Assembly: GCA_035506295.1 (NCBI GenBank)
Contig: DATJPR010000176.1
Span: 1 to 14,143, forward strand
Source: DATJPR01 sp035506295
Lineage (GTDB): Bacteria; Bacteroidota; Ignavibacteria; UBA10030; UBA6906
Reading direction: 5' to 3'
Length of the DNA: 14,143 nt
The notes below the pieces were generated by a model. The model made no database searches, was not told where the DNA came from, and worked only from the letters and a program-made list of their open reading frames with translations. Position numbers and translations under genes: made by a program. Below are positions 6,798 through 13,801 of this stretch, piece by piece (position 1 is the stretch's first letter; the number at the start of each line of letters is the position of its first letter).

Positions 6798-7202
6798 TCA
6801 CATCCACGCGGAGAGGATCATCCCCATGATCAGAAGGGAAACCAACCAGAACGCGTTGTCGAGAAGCCAGAGGCCCCAGGGTTTCTTCTCGTAGAGTTTG
6901 GTCATCAGCGTGACAGGAGCGATGAAGCCCAGCCAGCCGTGGAAGCCGGCCATGAGCCCTCCCGTAATTCCTTGCATATGGAAGAACGCATTGCCGAAGA
7001 CGATGGTGTGATAGAGGACGAAACTCAGGACGAGCGAACCGACGAAGGAAAGAACCATGTTCAGAGGAGCAGGCTTCATCTCTGTGATCCCTGTCAGTCT
7101 TTTCCACGTTTTCGCGAAGAGCGCGGCGTACCAGATGGTCGCAATGAGATAGTTTGCGATTGCAGCGACCAGGATCGCGAGGAAATTGGGATGCACTTCC
7201 AT
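6798..7202 (-). CDS. DUF1761 family membrane protein
   Basis: This 134-residue protein matches the DUF1761 pattern. It has an N-terminal hydrophobic segment with ANYLIATIWYAALF (about residues 16-29), a short polar loop with TWKRLTGI, and three further hydrophobic segments (about 47-68, 77-100 and 108-133). GLMAGFHGWLGFIAP in the third segment is typical. Four transmembrane helices are expected and the protein should sit in the inner membrane. The biochemical function of the family is unknown. A good ribosome-binding site (minus-strand GAAGGA at 7216-7211) stands 8 bases before the ATG. It follows the SpoIIE-type gene by 43 bases and is joined to the serine hydrolase gene by a 1-base gap, so the last pair is certainly co-transcribed. 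Confidence 0.85.
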   Translation of the reverse strand: MEVHPNFLAILVAAIANYLIATIWYAALFAKTWKRLTGITEMKPAPLNMVLSFVGSLVLSFVLYHTIVFGNAFFHMQGITGGLMAGFHGWLGFIAPVTLMTKLYEKKPWGLWLLDNAFWLVSLLIMGMILSAWM

Positions 7203-7245
7203 GGTGATGCTCCTTCTTCGGTGGGTAATCGTTATAGCGCAGGCT

Positions 7246-8481
7246 TCAGGAGTTGCTCTCGATCATCACAGCGGTCGTGTCATCGGTGGCGGGACGTCCC
7301 TCGGTGAACCGGCCGATGTCTTCCAGGATTTTCTGCACCGAAGCACCGCGATCTGAAAATGCCGCGCGAAGCCGGTCGGGGCCATACTGTTCCTCCTGTG
7401 AATTCATCGCTTCCGTCACTCCGTCTGAATAGAGGAGCATTCGCATCCCCGGCTCGAGAATGGCAGTCCGTTCCGAGAAGGTCCCCTCCTGAATGCCCAG
7501 CGGCAGTCCTGCATCGGTCTCGAGAAAGTGCAAGCCGGATGCATCGCACAGCAACGGCGGCGGGTGACCGGCGCTGGCGATCGTCACCGTTCGCTGCAGT
7601 GGATCGAGGACGGCGTACACCATTGTCACGAACTTTGCCGAAGGGAAATCGCTGAGCAGAATGCGGTTGACGCGGGCGAGGGCGTTGCCGGGAGCAAGAC
7701 TGTGTTCGGCGACGAGACGCAGCACGGTGCGCGTTGAGGACATCAGGAGCGCTGCGCCCATTCCTTTTCCGGAAACATCGGCGAGGACGATACCGACACG
7801 CTGGTTGTCGAGAGGGATGAAGTCAAACCAATCGCCGCCGACTTCACGGCAAGGGATACAGAGTCCGCTGAGCGTGAAGCCGGGGAGCTCCGGAGGATGG
7901 TGGGGGAAGAGCGACTGCTGGATACGGCGCGCCTCGCCGAGCTCCTGGAGCATCCGTTCTTTCTCGACGCGTTCCTGCCGGAACAGGCGGGCGTTCTCGA
8001 TCGCGGTCGCGACGTGCCCGGCGAGGGCTTCCAGAAGTTGGATGCGCGCCGGAGCGAACCCGTTCAGCTCCTTGCTCTGCGCGTTGAATACCCCGATCAG
8101 ACGTCCCTGCGAACGCAGAGGAATGTCGACTTCGGAACGGGTCTGCGAATCGCTGACTTTGTAGTACGGGTCGACCGCAACGTCCGGCGCATAGTACGTT
8201 TCTCCCGTTGCGCCGACATGACCGGTCATGCCGTACTCTCCCACCTTGAACCGTTCGCCCTTAATGTGCAGGTTGAAATCGCCCCCGCAATCCGCCCCGA
8301 CGACCAGCTCGTCCGTGGCTTCATCCTTCAAGAGAACGGCAAGGCGCGAACACCCAAAGGTCTGGGAAACGTCGTTGACCACTTCGGTGAGGAGGGAATC
8401 GATGTCAAGGTTCGTGTTGAGCCGTTGGGCGACGCGCTGGAGGAGGAAGAGATCCTTCACGAGATCGTTGCGATCTTCCAT
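7246..8481 (-). CDS. GAF domain - SpoIIE-type (PP2C-like) serine phosphatase
   Basis: This 411-residue protein has an N-terminal GAF sensor domain (about residues 20-165, ending in AGHVATAIENARLF), a short linker helix (about 168-190) and a SpoIIE phosphatase domain (about 195-411). Metal-binding motifs are intact: GGDWFD (Asp217, Asp220), ADVSGKGMGAALLMS (Asp235), YSDGVTEAM (Asp353) and ATDDTTAVM (Asp400, Asp401). Such proteins usually dephosphorylate anti-sigma-factor antagonists in partner-switching pathways, with the GAF domain sensing a small ligand or redox state. No anti-sigma kinase or STAS antagonist is in the window, so its partner is unknown. The start codon shares one base with the stop of the carbonic-anhydrase-like gene, indicating tight co-expression. 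No transmembrane segments are present, so it is cytoplasmic. Confidence 0.93.
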   Translation of the reverse strand: MEDRNDLVKDLFLLQRVAQRLNTNLDIDSLLTEVVNDVSQTFGCSRLAVLLKDEATDELVVGADCGGDFNLHIKGERFKVGEYGMTGHVGATGETYYAPDVAVDPYYKVSDSQTRSEVDIPLRSQGRLIGVFNAQSKELNGFAPARIQLLEALAGHVATAIENARLFRQERVEKERMLQELGEARRIQQSLFPHHPPELPGFTLSGLCIPCREVGGDWFDFIPLDNQRVGIVLADVSGKGMGAALLMSSTRTVLRLVAEHSLAPGNALARVNRILLSDFPSAKFVTMVYAVLDPLQRTVTIASAGHPPPLLCDASGLHFLETDAGLPLGIQEGTFSERTAILEPGMRMLLYSDGVTEAMNSQEEQYGPDRLRAAFSDRGASVQKILEDIGRFTEGRPATDDTTAVMIESNS

Positions 8482-9038
8482 CAGGCATTCTCTGTCGGGG
8501 GTTCATCGATGAGGTACAGCCTATTGTCTTCGATGCGATAGATCATCGGGGCGACCTGGACGCCGGGATAGCGCAGCCGGAGTCGCTTCACCTCACTAAG
8601 GACGAAGTCCTTCTCATTGCCGATCTCGAACATCGGAGCGTAGTGGTGAAAATGCTCTTCCGCCTGTTCGCGGGTCCACCCGGCATTGTCGACGAGCCCC
8701 TTGACGAATTGCTCCCTGCGCGCGACCAGATTGACCATGCCGCAGTTGTTGTGGCCGATCAGGGCGATGGCGTGCACTCCCCCCACCGCGATGGCGTAGG
8801 AGACCTTGAATTCGCTGTACCGGAGGTTGGCGCCGCCCGTCCGTATGATGAATGCGAAATTGTTCGGGATCTGAAGGTGCTTCCGGTGGTCCATGCACAT
8901 GCCGATCAGCAACCGGGCACTCGAGTAATCGTCGAGCGGCCTGGCAAGATTGTGATATTCGAGAAGGAGTCCTATGGGTGATTCCCGGTAGATCGTCGGG
9001 ATATCTTCCCGGGACGAGATTCCCCGCAATCGGTGCAT
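8481..9038 (-). CDS. Small beta-carbonic-anhydrase-like protein
   Basis: This 185-residue protein shows the metal site of beta-class carbonic anhydrases. The CMDHR motif carries the Cys zinc ligand (Cys48) and the Asp-Arg dyad (Asp50, Arg52). IGHNNCGM carries the other ligands (His96, Cys99). RTGGANLR (66-73) matches the usual RNAGN-type loop only in part, and the rest is divergent, so hydration of CO2 is likely but not assured. The ATG at 9038 was preferred over an in-frame TTG at 9071 because minus-strand AAAGGTGA (9053-9046) lies 7 bases upstream of it. An 86-base gap separates it from the hydrolase gene before it, where a separate promoter could lie. It overlaps the SpoIIE-type phosphatase gene by one base. 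Confidence 0.8.
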   Translation of the reverse strand: MHRLRGISSREDIPTIYRESPIGLLLEYHNLARPLDDYSSARLLIGMCMDHRKHLQIPNNFAFIIRTGGANLRYSEFKVSYAIAVGGVHAIALIGHNNCGMVNLVARREQFVKGLVDNAGWTREQAEEHFHHYAPMFEIGNEKDFVLSEVKRLRLRYPGVQVAPMIYRIEDNRLYLIDEPPTENA

Positions 9039-9124
9039 GTGCCAGTCACCTTTCTCTTTCCGCACTGTCAAACATCAACCGGGGTCTCAATCGTTCACCC
9101 GAACGCCGTCTTTTCGTCGCATCA

Positions 9125-9961
9125 CTACCTGATCCGTACAATGCGGTCCGCGACTTTCGGAAATCTTGACATCACTGCAGGATCGTGCCCCGGGATAATA
9201 AGGTTGATATCGGGCACGAGCGAGCGCATCCTCTTCAACTGCCTGATGTACCCAGGCTGGTCAAATGTCAACGGAATAGAGTAGAGGCTGTCGATATTCA
9301 CGTAGAACCAGGAATCATCGGAGGCGAGGAGTACGGGCTCCTTGCTCGTGTTGACAAGCAAGTGCTGCGATTCGAAAGTGTGCTTTGATCCAATAAAAGC
9401 ACGGATGCCCGGAAGGATCTCGATGCTGTCTCCGTCCACCAGGTGAAGTCTCCCTTCGAGATTGACCCGGACAATCTTCTCCACGTCCCGCTTGTCGAGG
9501 CCCAGATGGTTTCCGCCTTTCTGCCAGGCGTCGACGACAAAGTTGGTGAACTCGTTCCGCTGCATCCAGACCTTCGCCTTCTTGAACAGATCGATCCCGT
9601 CGATATGGTCGCCATGCGCGTGCGTGATGATGACGTCGGTGATCGAATCCGGATCCACGTGTAAAGGCCGGAGTGCAAGGTCCGGCCGTTCGTAGTCCTT
9701 CATCCGCTGATACAGCGTATCCTTGATAAAACCGACATCGACAAGGATGTTGCTTCCGTTATTCCCCTTCAAGTACCAGAAGTAAAACCACAGGTTCACA
9801 CTGTCTCTGGACGTCGACCCCACGGCGATCTGGGATATCGGTGCGGGGGAAGGCGCTTTGGCGTACTCGATCGCATAGATTTCATACGTGTTCCGCGTTT
9901 GAGAAACCGTCGCGGTGGAGGACACGGCAAGAGTCAGGAGGGTAATGAGGAGAGGTCTCAT
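9125..9961 (-). CDS. Secreted metallo-beta-lactamase-fold hydrolase (lactonase-like)
   Basis: This 278-residue protein starts with a signal peptide (hydrophobic residues 3-17, likely cleavage near Ser20-Gln21), so it acts in the periplasm or outside. The metal-binding motif THAHGDHIDG is complete (His114, His116, Asp118, His119). Further ligands are likely His194 in GSKHTFESQH, an aspartate in ASDDSW (Asp215 or Asp216) and His259 in IPGHD. Spacing is like N-acyl-homoserine lactonases and related enzymes of the glyoxalase-II superfamily, but the substrate cannot be read from sequence. Minus-strand AAAGGA stands 6 bases before the ATG. It follows the SDR gene by 18 bases and so closes the AKR - methyltransferase - SDR - hydrolase sub-block. 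Confidence 0.85.
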   Translation of the reverse strand: MRPLLITLLTLAVSSTATVSQTRNTYEIYAIEYAKAPSPAPISQIAVGSTSRDSVNLWFYFWYLKGNNGSNILVDVGFIKDTLYQRMKDYERPDLALRPLHVDPDSITDVIITHAHGDHIDGIDLFKKAKVWMQRNEFTNFVVDAWQKGGNHLGLDKRDVEKIVRVNLEGRLHLVDGDSIEILPGIRAFIGSKHTFESQHLLVNTSKEPVLLASDDSWFYVNIDSLYSIPLTFDQPGYIRQLKRMRSLVPDINLIIPGHDPAVMSRFPKVADRIVRIR

Positions 9962-9979
9962 GGACGGTCCTTTGCGAGG

Positions 9980-10714
9980 TCATGTGAGATTTTCGGCCAT
10001 CGTTCTCATCTGGATTTCGATGATGCGGGAATTCGTGGATTGCGTGCATGCGAGGACGACCGCCGCGGCAACATCCTCCGGCTCCAGCATGCCCGACGCT
10101 GCGACGCCCTTCTCGGTGCGGCCTCGCCCGAGGGCGAATTCCGTTTTGACACCGCCGGGACAGATTGCGCCGACCTTGATGCCGTGGGGGCGGAGTTCCT
10201 TGTCGAGCGCCTGGGCGAAGCCGACCTGGGCGAACTTCGTGGCGCAGTAGACCGCTTCCCCCGCAAAGCCGTACACACCTGCCATGGAGGAGATGATGAG
10301 AATGGTCCCGGAGCCCTGGCGGATCATCACGGGCACCGCGTGGCGCGTGAAGAGAAACGTCGAGCGCACGTTGGTCGTCATCATCTCGTCGAATTCCGCC
10401 GCACTGGTGTCGACAAGATTCTTGTAGTTGCCGACGCCGACATTATTGACCAGGATGTCGAGCGCTCCGAACGTCTGGACAGCCGCCATAGTGCACTGCC
10501 GGGCGGTTTCCTCCTCAATGGCATCGCCGACCACGCACGCAGCCTTGCTCCCGAGCTTCTGTGCCATCCCCTGCACCTCCATCAGCCGATCGGTCCGCCT
10601 GGCGGTGAGCACGACATTCGCACCCTCTCGCGCCAGTGCCAGTGCGCTTGCACGACCGATTCCTGAACTTGCCCCGGTGACGATGGCGACCTTCCCTGTC
10701 AGTTTCCCTTCCAT
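9980..10714 (-). CDS. Short-chain dehydrogenase/reductase (classical SDR)
   Basis: This 244-residue protein has all classical SDR marks. The cofactor-binding loop TGASSGIG is at residues 13-20, NNVG at 90-93, and the catalytic residues are Ser143, Tyr156 and Lys160 (YCATK). LTARRTDRL (36-44), with basic residues after the second strand, favours NADP(H). PGGVKTEF (187-194) is the usual post-catalytic motif. The ATG at 10714 was chosen because it follows the minus-strand GAGGAGAG site (which overlaps the stop of the upstream gene) and begins MEGKLTGKVAIVTG. A longer open frame upstream would run through the methyltransferase gene. The substrate is unknown. Its neighbours (aldo/keto reductase, methyltransferase, secreted hydrolase) suggest a shared role in modifying or clearing a small carbonyl or ester compound. 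Confidence 0.93.
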   Translation of the reverse strand: MEGKLTGKVAIVTGASSGIGRASALALAREGANVVLTARRTDRLMEVQGMAQKLGSKAACVVGDAIEEETARQCTMAAVQTFGALDILVNNVGVGNYKNLVDTSAAEFDEMMTTNVRSTFLFTRHAVPVMIRQGSGTILIISSMAGVYGFAGEAVYCATKFAQVGFAQALDKELRPHGIKVGAICPGGVKTEFALGRGRTEKGVAASGMLEPEDVAAAVVLACTQSTNSRIIEIQMRTMAENLT

Positions 10715-10728
10715 GATTTCTGCTCTCC

Positions 10729-11361
10729 TCAAGGGTGATGTGATGCAACGTGTGTTGACGAAGCTTTTCTTGAATACCCGGGGATGAGCCGACTTGTGTT
10801 CTCCATATACTCCCGGTAAGCGTCGCCGAAGGTGTCGACCATCATCTTCTCCTCCAGTGAAACCCGGCTCGCGTACATGAACACCGTGGCGAGGAAATAC
10901 AGTCCCCCGATAAACCAATTTGCCGTGAAGACGATGACGCCAAAGGTGGCGAGAAAAAACGATGCATACATCGGGTGACGGACGTAGTGGAACGGTCCCG
11001 AGGTGATCAGTGCGTGGTCTTCATGGACTTCAAGCAGCCCCGACCAGTGCCTCCCGAGAGCGACATGGGTCCACACAAAGAACACGAGATATACGACAAG
11101 GAGCCCGCCACCGATCGTCCAGCGAAACCAGAGGGGAAGATCGAAGTGTGCAAAATCGACCCAGGGAGAGACGGGATAAAGAACCAGGACCAGATAGGAG
11201 ACAGCAAGGAGACGGAAGCCGAGTTTCCCTGCCGACGGTCCCGGGTTCGCAACCTTTCGAGATTTCAAAGCCTTCATCTGGAAATAACTTCTGGTGAAGG
11301 TATTCAAAAGCCAGAAGAATCCGAAGACGAGGCGAAAGGGAGTTTCAGGGGAAAGATCCAT
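10729..11361 (-). CDS. Isoprenylcysteine carboxyl methyltransferase / PEMT-like membrane methyltransferase
   Basis: This 210-residue protein has about five hydrophobic segments (residues 8-28, 49-66, 82-102, 131-146, 148-166). It carries the SAM-binding signature of the ICMT/PEMT superfamily: GPFHYVRHPMY (residues 122-132), then SLEEKMMVDTFGDAYREYMENTSRLIPG (168-195), shown here with the Glu pair and the Tyr/Arg motif intact. Bacterial members methylate diverse acceptors such as thiols, lipids or acids, so the substrate is open. The ATG at 11361 follows the aldo/keto reductase stop by 9 bases with no clear Shine-Dalgarno, which suggests coupled translation. The SDR follows after 14 bases. The protein should sit in the inner membrane. 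Confidence 0.85.
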   Translation of the reverse strand: MDLSPETPFRLVFGFFWLLNTFTRSYFQMKALKSRKVANPGPSAGKLGFRLLAVSYLVLVLYPVSPWVDFAHFDLPLWFRWTIGGGLLVVYLVFFVWTHVALGRHWSGLLEVHEDHALITSGPFHYVRHPMYASFFLATFGVIVFTANWFIGGLYFLATVFMYASRVSLEEKMMVDTFGDAYREYMENTSRLIPGYSRKASSTHVASHHP

Positions 11362-11370
11362 GGCTGGAGA

Positions 11371-12354
11371 TCACCATCGGTGGTGGACGTGTTCGCGTAT
11401 CGTTGAGTTATAGAGAGTGCGTATGTTCGTCATGAGTTCGTCAGACAGAGGAGGCAAATCTGCCGCACGAGTATTGTCAAGCACCTGTGACGGTGTTTTG
11501 CCGCCCGGGATCGCGCAGGTGACTTCAGGAAACATGAGGATCCACCGCAATGCCAGTTGCGCCATCGACCAGCCCTCTGGGACGAGCGGTCGCAACGCCT
11601 CTACGGCTTTCAGGCCGAGCAGGTAGTCGATGCCGGAAAACGTTTCGCCGCGATCAAATGCCGCGCCTTCACGATTGAACGACCGGTGATCATCCTCCTC
11701 GAACTTCGTATCGGAGCGCAACTTTCCCGTGAGAAGCCCCGAGGAGAGTGGGAGTCGCGCAAGAATTCCGACCCGGCGACGGCGTGCCTCCGGGAAGAAG
11801 AGCTCCGCAGGTCGTTGACGGAACATATTGAAGATGATCTGGACAGTCTGGACGCCCGGATATTCGATCGCTTTTAGCGCTTCCTCGACCTTCTCCACGC
11901 TCACGCCATAGGCACGAAGCTTTCCGGCGTCTACCGCCGCGTCGAGCCAGCTGAAGACTTCCGGTCGGTAATAGACCTCCGTGGGAGGACAGTGAAGCTG
12001 CAGGAGGTCGATCGCGTCGGTTTTGAGGTTCTTCAGGCTTCTGTCGATGAACGCCGTGAGATTCTTTTTCGAGTACCCATCGGCCGTGTGAGGATCCAAC
12101 CGGCGGCCGGCTTTCGTGGCGATGTAGAACTGTTCGCGCCGGTCGCCGCGGAGGCGTGCGAGGAGCTTCTCGCTCCGCCCGTCGCCGTAGACATCGGCCG
12201 TATCGAAGAAGTTCACGCCGTGATCCAGCGCGGCGTGAAGGGCCGCCATGGAATCCTCATCCTTGACCGTTCCCCACGTGCCGCCGATTGCCCAGGCACC
12301 GAAGCTCACTGTCGAAACGCGCCATCCAGTGCGGCCAAGTTCGCGATACTCCAT
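11371..12354 (-). CDS. Aldo/keto reductase
   Basis: This 327-residue protein has the full catalytic tetrad of the NADPH-dependent aldo/keto reductases: Asp51 and Tyr56 in FFDTADVYGDGRSE, Lys81 in ATKAG and His121 in LLQLHCP. LPLSSGLLTGKL and the C-terminal AIPGGKTPSQVLDN match the cofactor-binding region of the family. The substrate is not identifiable. The ATG at 12354 begins MEYRELGRTGW, the standard start, and minus-strand AAAGG lies about 10 bases upstream. It is the first gene of a tight sub-block with the membrane methyltransferase, SDR and secreted hydrolase genes. A 176-base gap behind it (towards the sigma factor gene) could hold a promoter. Confidence 0.93.
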   Translation of the reverse strand: MEYRELGRTGWRVSTVSFGAWAIGGTWGTVKDEDSMAALHAALDHGVNFFDTADVYGDGRSEKLLARLRGDRREQFYIATKAGRRLDPHTADGYSKKNLTAFIDRSLKNLKTDAIDLLQLHCPPTEVYYRPEVFSWLDAAVDAGKLRAYGVSVEKVEEALKAIEYPGVQTVQIIFNMFRQRPAELFFPEARRRRVGILARLPLSSGLLTGKLRSDTKFEEDDHRSFNREGAAFDRGETFSGIDYLLGLKAVEALRPLVPEGWSMAQLALRWILMFPEVTCAIPGGKTPSQVLDNTRAADLPPLSDELMTNIRTLYNSTIREHVHHRW

Positions 12355-12407
12355 CTGCTGATTGCCTTTCTTCGATATGCGATCCGGTTCGAACGAATGC
12401 TCGCCGA

Positions 12408-12423
12408 CTTGCCTGGCGGCAAG
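12408..12423. repeat. Small perfect hairpin in the aldo/keto reductase leader
   Basis: CTTGCC (12408-12413) and GGCAAG (12418-12423) are inverted repeats around a 4-base TGGC loop, 53 bases before the aldo/keto reductase start. No T run follows on the minus strand. It may be an operator or a leader RNA hairpin; nothing identifies a regulator. Confidence 0.3.
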
Positions 12424-12491
12424 TGCGGGGAGATAGACTGCTGGGAGGAAGGACGAAAATACCGATGCTTTGAGATGCGGAACAGTACGGA

Positions 12492-12521
12492 ATTATTTGC
12501 AAAAGTTCAGCTTGCGTCCAA
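12492..12521 (-). promoter_or_regulatory. Weak candidate promoter for the aldo/keto reductase block
   Basis: On the minus strand TTGGAC (12521-12516) and AATAAT (12497-12492) are separated by 18 bases. The -10 matches five of six bases and the -35 only three. It lies in the 176-base gap between the sigma factor stop and the aldo/keto reductase start. The gap otherwise shows only the hairpin at 12408-12423. Confidence 0.25.
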
Positions 12522-12530
12522 CCGGCACGA

Positions 12531-13763
12531 TCAACCGAGCCTGTCGATCTTTCTGCGAATCGTCCGCTTGTCGGTCTCCGTTCGCGCAAGCGTCAGGGCC
12601 TGTTCGAATTCGCGTTTCGCCCGCTCGCGATCAATTCCGGTGTTGAGCTCTCCGAGCAGGGCGTAGTACAAGTGGTTGTCGGTGAGGTTCAATTTCTCCG
12701 CCTCACGGATAGCGAATTCCTTTCCCCGCGCCTTCGCCAGGGCATACGTTCGATTGAGCGCCGCCATGGGGGAATACTCGATCTCAAGAAGCTGATCGTA
12801 GAGTTGCAGAATGGATTCCCACTTCTCGTTTGTATCGACTTTTTGCGTGTGCCAGTATGCGATGGCGGCTTCAAGATGATATTTCGAGATGACCTTGCCA
12901 CGTTGTGCTCTGTGCAGGAAATACATCCCCTTCCGGATGAGATCGGAGTTCCAGAGCGACGTGTCCTGATCGTCGTACAACACCATGGAGCCATTGCTGT
13001 CGAACCGCGCATCAAAGCGGGAAGCGTGGAAGCACATGAGGGAAATGAGTGCGTTCGCGGGGGGAGTGTCCGTTTCAGGGTTCTCGATGAGCATCATGCA
13101 AAGCCGCATCGCCTCGAGGCAGAGATCCTTGCGGAGGGTCGTATTGTGACTGACGGAATAGTACCCCTCGTTGAACAACAGGTAGATGGTCGTGAGGACG
13201 GTGGAGAGTCGCCCGTCAATTTCGGACGGGCCGGGCAGCGCGATCGGGATGTTCAACTGACGAAGTCTTTCCCGCGCGCGGAACAAACGCTTGTTGATCG
13301 TCTCCTTGCTCGTCAGAAACGCGTCTGCGATTTCATCGATGCCGAAACCGCACAGTATCCGGAGCGACAGGCCGATCTGGGCTTCCGGAGGAATGCCGGG
13401 ATGGCAAATCACAAACATCATCTGCAGCTGACTGTCGTTGATACTCTGCGGGGACAGATCGATGTCCGGCTCGTCTCCGCCGGGAGGAGCGCTCCGGAGT
13501 TCCGGCGACACCGTGTCGTCGAAAATCTGCTGATGCTTCAGATGGTTCTTCGCCTTGTTCTTCGCGACGGTGTAGAGCCAGGCAACCGGGTTCTCCGGAA
13601 CACCCTGCACGCCCCACGTTTGCGCAGCCGTCAGGAACGTCTCGCTTGCAATATCCTCGGCGATTTCCGCCTGAGCAAAACCAAACCGGCGGCACAGGAC
13701 GGAAACGATCTTCCGATATTCCGTCCTGAAGAGGTGCGGTATGAGTTCCCCGTCTACCGTCAT
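12531..13763 (-). CDS. ECF42-like RNA polymerase sigma factor with C-terminal extension
   Basis: This 410-residue protein is a sigma70-family factor much longer than a usual ECF factor (about 200 residues). Region 2 is at about residues 8-80 (IAEDIASETFLTAAQTWG, ENPVAWLYTVAKNKAKNHL). Region 4 is at about 112-168 (a helix-turn-helix with GIDEIADAFLTSKETINKRLFRARERL). A DUF6596-type domain (about 185-285, including YLLFNEGYY) and a helical TPR-like tail (about 290-408) follow. This architecture is that of ECF42, which is usually encoded beside YCII/DGPF proteins and has no classical anti-sigma factor. Such a YCII gene lies 38 bases upstream. The ATG at 13763 begins MTVDGELIPHLFRTEY, the usual family start, although no good Shine-Dalgarno precedes it. 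The C-terminal extension probably replaces the anti-sigma control. Confidence 0.9.
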   Translation of the reverse strand: MTVDGELIPHLFRTEYRKIVSVLCRRFGFAQAEIAEDIASETFLTAAQTWGVQGVPENPVAWLYTVAKNKAKNHLKHQQIFDDTVSPELRSAPPGGDEPDIDLSPQSINDSQLQMMFVICHPGIPPEAQIGLSLRILCGFGIDEIADAFLTSKETINKRLFRARERLRQLNIPIALPGPSEIDGRLSTVLTTIYLLFNEGYYSVSHNTTLRKDLCLEAMRLCMMLIENPETDTPPANALISLMCFHASRFDARFDSNGSMVLYDDQDTSLWNSDLIRKGMYFLHRAQRGKVISKYHLEAAIAYWHTQKVDTNEKWESILQLYDQLLEIEYSPMAALNRTYALAKARGKEFAIREAEKLNLTDNHLYYALLGELNTGIDRERAKREFEQALTLARTETDKRTIRRKIDRLG

Positions 13764-13801
13764 GTGCCGACGAATGGTTGTCTTAGATGAGGGGTCGGAA
13801 G

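Noticed and set aside
9039..9071. TTG start for the carbonic-anhydrase-like gene
   Set aside because: The internal ATG at 9038 has AAAGGTGA at proper distance, while the TTG has none.
10715..10918. Longer start for the SDR gene
   Set aside because: The added 68 residues overlap the methyltransferase gene and precede the normal SDR start; GAGGAGAG marks the ATG at 10714.
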